This document shows, piece after piece, positions 61,244 through 64,000 of a stretch of DNA of 64,000 bases; within the stretch, counting starts at the first letter, position 1, and every line of letters begins with the position of its first letter. Origin of the DNA: JBMFVE01 sp049966155 (GTDB taxonomy: Bacteria > Bacteroidota > Ignavibacteria > Kryptoniales > JAKASW01); contig JBMFVE010000001.1 of assembly GCA_049966155.1 (NCBI GenBank), positions 558,001 through 622,000 of the forward strand. Reading direction: 5' to 3'. Made by a program: the position numbers and the translations under genes. Below the pieces are notes generated by a model. That model saw nothing but the letters and a program-made list of their open reading frames with translations, was not told the origin of the DNA and searched no databases.

Positions 61244-63568
61244 TCATATCCTCCAACTCATAGAAAAATTTACTACAAAAGGGAGCGAATATTCCACATC
61301 ACCGGTCACATTGTTAATATAAAAAACGTTCTTTCTATTATAAATGTTTATCAGCATCAACTCAAACGTCAACGTTGTCTTTGACATTATCACTTCATAT
61401 GAAACGCTCGCATCCAGGCGGTGATACAGGGGAAAACGTGCGGAATTCTTTTTTCCGAAAACAGTCTGACTCTTTACAGAATCATAAATGAAGCCTCGAA
61501 GCCCGGATGGATTAATTTGAAGCTCCGAATAAAAGCCAGCTAAAGGAGTGTATGGTAGGCCTGATCCGAATTCCCAGTGTGCCCTCAGCCATAATTTTTG
61601 AAATGGTTGCAAGCCGATCGATATATTGATCTGATGCTGACGATCATAACGTGGAGAAAATGTAAAACCATCAACGGTGTTCGTCACTTTTGAAAATGCA
61701 TAATTTAACTGAGTGTAAAATGACCCGACATCATACTGCATGCTCGACTCAATACCAAATGCTGCTCCTGTACCCATCACAAAATCAGGGTCGTTCTGGT
61801 CTACCTTGTTCCTGTTTGCTGTAACGAGTTTCGTGTAATCTTTGTAATAACCCTCCAATTTGATCTGCATTAGATTGCTTGGGTAAATTTGTCCTCCAAT
61901 AATGTAATGATAAGCTTCCTCGTCCTTAAGTGCGGAATAAGCATCTGATGAAATGGGTACAATGAGCTCAAATGGAGTATAAATGTCATCCTCATTCGTC
62001 AACGATATTATCCGCTGATGATAACGGCCTGCCGCTATGTAAAATTTTGAGGCTGGTGACAAATCATATGTGATTGTCAAGCGCGGGTCAGCTGTGTAAC
62101 CGTTTGTCCCACCTGTCAGCGCCATGAACGATCTCGAGATATCAAACCTGAGACCGAGTTCGACGGTAAATTTCCTGAAAAAAGGCCTCTTATACTTTAC
62201 CCAGAAATTTGGCTCAACCTCATTTTCATTCATCGAGAGCACATTCCCGTACGCATTAGTAAAGGTGAAATTGTATGATGGAAAGTTAAACAATAACCCA
62301 AAATCGAGCTGCTGATCTGGACTGGCAAAATAACTCAAATTACCAAAGAAGGCGGGATCTGTAACCTTGCTGAGCTCATAATGCAAATAAGATAATGACC
62401 TGGGCAACTGCTCGGCAGTGTACATTGAGGTGCTCACTGAAAACTGAAAGCTGTACTGGTCGCTGAATAAATAAGAAGCTGATAGAGAATACCCGAGGTC
62501 TTGCCAGTGATAGTCTGAATCCGTCTCCTTTTCACTTGATATCCTATCTGCTGTAGAAAACACTTCAAGTGAAACATGACCCGTGGACGTAAAATCTGAA
62601 GTGATTTTCCCAAAGGCATCATAAAAATCAAAAGGAAGTGAGCGCCCAAAAAATCTCCTGAGTGAGTTTTTATAAAGAGACCTCCTGTAGAAACCAATGA
62701 AGCTCGTATGTCCCCTTCCCATGGGCAGGGGAACCGGACCACTTAGCATGACATCTGATGATAAAAGGTCAAAACTTCCTGCCGCTTCATAGTTAAACCG
62801 ATCTCCATCTTTGGTTTCCACGCTCAAAATAGATGACAACCTTCCACCATATTGCGCCTGAAATCCACCCGTACTCATATCAGCAACTTTTACAATTAAC
62901 GGATCTATGAAGCTGAATAATCCAAATGCATGGAATAAATTGTACATGCGAATGCCATCAACCGTCACAAGATTCTGATCGGCGGCGCCACCTCGCACAT
63001 AGTATTGGCTCGAAATTCCACCAACAGTAACTACCCCTGGAAGTTGTGTTATTGCCTGTATAATGTCATTGTTAAATATTCCGGTGGCCTTTTGAATATC
63101 TCTTGCGTATAGAACCGTCGTACTTGGCGCTGCGGGCTTCATCTTCCCGGGATACTCACCTGTTACTTCCACGGGAGATAAAATTGTTGGCTCCTCTCGA
63201 AGCTGTAAGGTGACGTTTACAACTGAACCCGGATTCTTAATCTCAAATATCTGTTCTTTATAACCAACTGCACTTACCAAAATTTGATTGTACGCTCTTA
63301 ATATATTTGGAAGGACAAAGTATCCCTCAGCATTACTGTAAGTAGCTATTGATGTTCCTCTCACCCTGATTGTTGCATACGGGATCCGTTCCCCAGTAGC
63401 ACTATCTGTTACCATGCCTCTGAGAGTATAGTTCTTCGTTTGACCCAATAGTCCAGAGAATGAAGGTAAAATGAGAAATGCACATAATAATAGTAGAGTA
63501 GAAATTGCCATACTGGCATCATCTCGCATTGAGGGACCCTGATAAGCTGCAGATTTCAACTGAGTCAA
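61244..63568 (-). CDS. TonB-dependent receptor with carboxypeptidase-like N-terminal domain
   Basis: Outer-membrane receptor of 774 residues. The TTG at 63568 is favoured because GAGGA sits eight bases before it (63577-63581); ATG at 63529 or 63511 would shorten the n-region but keep the signal peptide (hydrophobic about 21-40, cut near LLGQ). The order is carboxypeptidase-like domain (YTLRGMVTDSATGERIPYATIRVRG, about 47-130), plug (TTVLYARDIQKATGIFNNDIIQA, VRGGAADQNLVTVDGIRMYN) and beta-barrel ending YSLPFVVNFSMSWRI. A DUF4249-like gene lies directly upstream, a pairing often seen in Bacteroidota. Substrate unknown. Confidence 0.92.
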   Translation of the reverse strand: MTQLKSAAYQGPSMRDDASMAISTLLLLCAFLILPSFSGLLGQTKNYTLRGMVTDSATGERIPYATIRVRGTSIATYSNAEGYFVLPNILRAYNQILVSAVGYKEQIFEIKNPGSVVNVTLQLREEPTILSPVEVTGEYPGKMKPAAPSTTVLYARDIQKATGIFNNDIIQAITQLPGVVTVGGISSQYYVRGGAADQNLVTVDGIRMYNLFHAFGLFSFIDPLIVKVADMSTGGFQAQYGGRLSSILSVETKDGDRFNYEAAGSFDLLSSDVMLSGPVPLPMGRGHTSFIGFYRRSLYKNSLRRFFGRSLPFDFYDAFGKITSDFTSTGHVSLEVFSTADRISSEKETDSDYHWQDLGYSLSASYLFSDQYSFQFSVSTSMYTAEQLPRSLSYLHYELSKVTDPAFFGNLSYFASPDQQLDFGLLFNFPSYNFTFTNAYGNVLSMNENEVEPNFWVKYKRPFFRKFTVELGLRFDISRSFMALTGGTNGYTADPRLTITYDLSPASKFYIAAGRYHQRIISLTNEDDIYTPFELIVPISSDAYSALKDEEAYHYIIGGQIYPSNLMQIKLEGYYKDYTKLVTANRNKVDQNDPDFVMGTGAAFGIESSMQYDVGSFYTQLNYAFSKVTNTVDGFTFSPRYDRQHQINISIGLQPFQKLWLRAHWEFGSGLPYTPLAGFYSELQINPSGLRGFIYDSVKSQTVFGKKNSARFPLYHRLDASVSYEVIMSKTTLTFELMLINIYNRKNVFYINNVTGDVEYSLPFVVNFSMSWRI

Positions 63569-63591
63569 TTTTTAAGTCCTCAGACACCCGT

Positions 63592-64000
63592 TCAGAGTTG
63601 AAAAGATAATGAGTCGTACGCTGCACTTCCCCAGAAACCGAGGCCATTCTTTATATTTGTATAATTCGGTTTTTCAGTTCGCATTGTAAGTGGATCGTTA
63701 AATCCGTGAGAGATACTGTAATAATCATATATCGCACCATCCACCTGCAGAAGTTTGACAACAGCAATTACAGATCCGCTATCTATACTGCTTTTGGCCA
63801 TTGAATAGGCGGTCATGTATGAGTCGTGAGGAAACACGATAGTCGTCGGGGAGCTATTTACCTTCAACAGAGCTTGCTGCCCACCTTCCTGATAACTCGG
63901 CAATACTGGTATTTCTCCCCGCACGTGAATTCCCTTATTGTTGAAACCATCATATCGTACTACCAGTGACAGACTCACTGCTACCGTTGCTGGCGAGAAA
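63592..64000 (-). CDS. DUF4249-like protein, C-terminal part only (cut by window edge)
   Basis: The frame is open from 64000 to the stop at 63592 (about 136 codons); an internal GTG at 63978 is not taken as the start because the upstream codons continue the frame. The sequence has SLVVRYDGFNNKG, beta-strand character throughout, NIKNGLGFWGSAAYDS near the end and no membrane segment. A late GLGFFG-like motif and position next to a TonB-dependent receptor suggest the DUF4249 family, lipoproteins of unknown function; the assignment is tentative. Confidence 0.6.
   Translation of the reverse strand, partial: FSPATVAVSLSLVVRYDGFNNKGIHVRGEIPVLPSYQEGGQQALLKVNSSPTTIVFPHDSYMTAYSMAKSSIDSGSVIAVVKLLQVDGAIYDYYSISHGFNDPLTMRTEKPNYTNIKNGLGFWGSAAYDSLSFQL

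Noticed and set aside
1..64000. CRISPR arrays, insertion sequences, phage genes or long tandem repeats
   Set aside because: None was seen. Genes are in compact operons with uniform composition and no transposase-like proteins.

Overview
The window is a gene-dense piece of bacterial chromosome, roughly 41% GC by eye. It holds about 52 protein genes and two tRNA genes, and no intergenic stretch exceeds 300 bases. I see no insertion sequence, prophage, CRISPR array or rRNA. The gene content points to the Bacteroidota/Chlorobi (FCB) assemblage. The signs are two TonB-dependent receptors with carboxypeptidase-like N-terminal domains, a GWxTD-domain protein, a DUF2723 membrane protein, a DUF4249-like protein, a Wzi-like outer-membrane protein, LolA and a fused homocysteine methyltransferase/MTHFR. 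Strong GGAGG-type ribosome binding sites precede many genes, and several starts are TTG or GTG. This fits an Ignavibacteria- or Chlorobi-like relative better than classical Bacteroidetes, which rarely use Shine-Dalgarno sites. The lineage is an inference.

Layout. 1-3.0 kb (minus): a truncated aldehyde dehydrogenase, proS and tRNA-Arg(CCU). 3.2-8.0 kb (plus): DUF2723 membrane protein, SAM methyltransferase and GT4 glycosyltransferase, ended by a clear terminator. 8.1-10.8 kb (minus): an exported M16 peptidase. 10.9-13.4 kb (plus): a TonB-dependent receptor. 13.5-20.6 kb (minus): an eight-gene run of pfkA, a TatT-type lipoprotein, TRAP subunits P, Q and M, a methyltransferase, a phosphoesterase and murB. 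20.8-30.5 kb (plus): a PgpH-type c-di-AMP phosphodiesterase, a Xer recombinase and an M50 protease, then an aspartate-family operon (lysC, lysA, asd, fused methionine synthase/MTHFR). 30.6-31.9 kb (plus): tRNA-Val(CAC), a small unknown protein and a fatty-acid hydroxylase.

31.9-41.3 kb (minus) is a ten-gene run: efp, accB, accC, gcvH, gcvPA, guaA, a TPR protein, a TPR/periplasmic-binding protein and radC. 41.6-48.2 kb (plus): transaldolase, gcvT, comB, ftsK, lolA and a LPG-synthase/flippase-like membrane protein. 48.3-50.5 kb (plus): a candidate Pho box, a porin-like protein, pstS and a strong terminator. 50.5-54.1 kb (minus): an ABC-2 exporter pair and asnS. 54.2-55.2 kb (plus): an SDR epimerase-like gene. 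55.2-64.0 kb (minus): an envelope run of a truncated DUF4249-like protein, TonB-dependent receptor, GWxTD protein, coiled-coil protein, OmpA-like protein, Wzi-like protein and an acyl-CoA carboxyltransferase.

Most of the window is housekeeping. The points most worth a second look are an EF-P whose tip-loop residue is Asn instead of Lys/Arg, a TPR-associated TRAP transporter with unfused membrane subunits, a DUF2723 (TMEM260-like) gene coupled to a methyltransferase and a glycosyltransferase, a PfkA with Asn at the usual Mg-binding Asp, a Pho-box-like repeat before a porin/PstS pair that lacks PstCAB, and the GWxTD/coiled-coil/OmpA block. I did not find an unambiguous new defence or mobile system.
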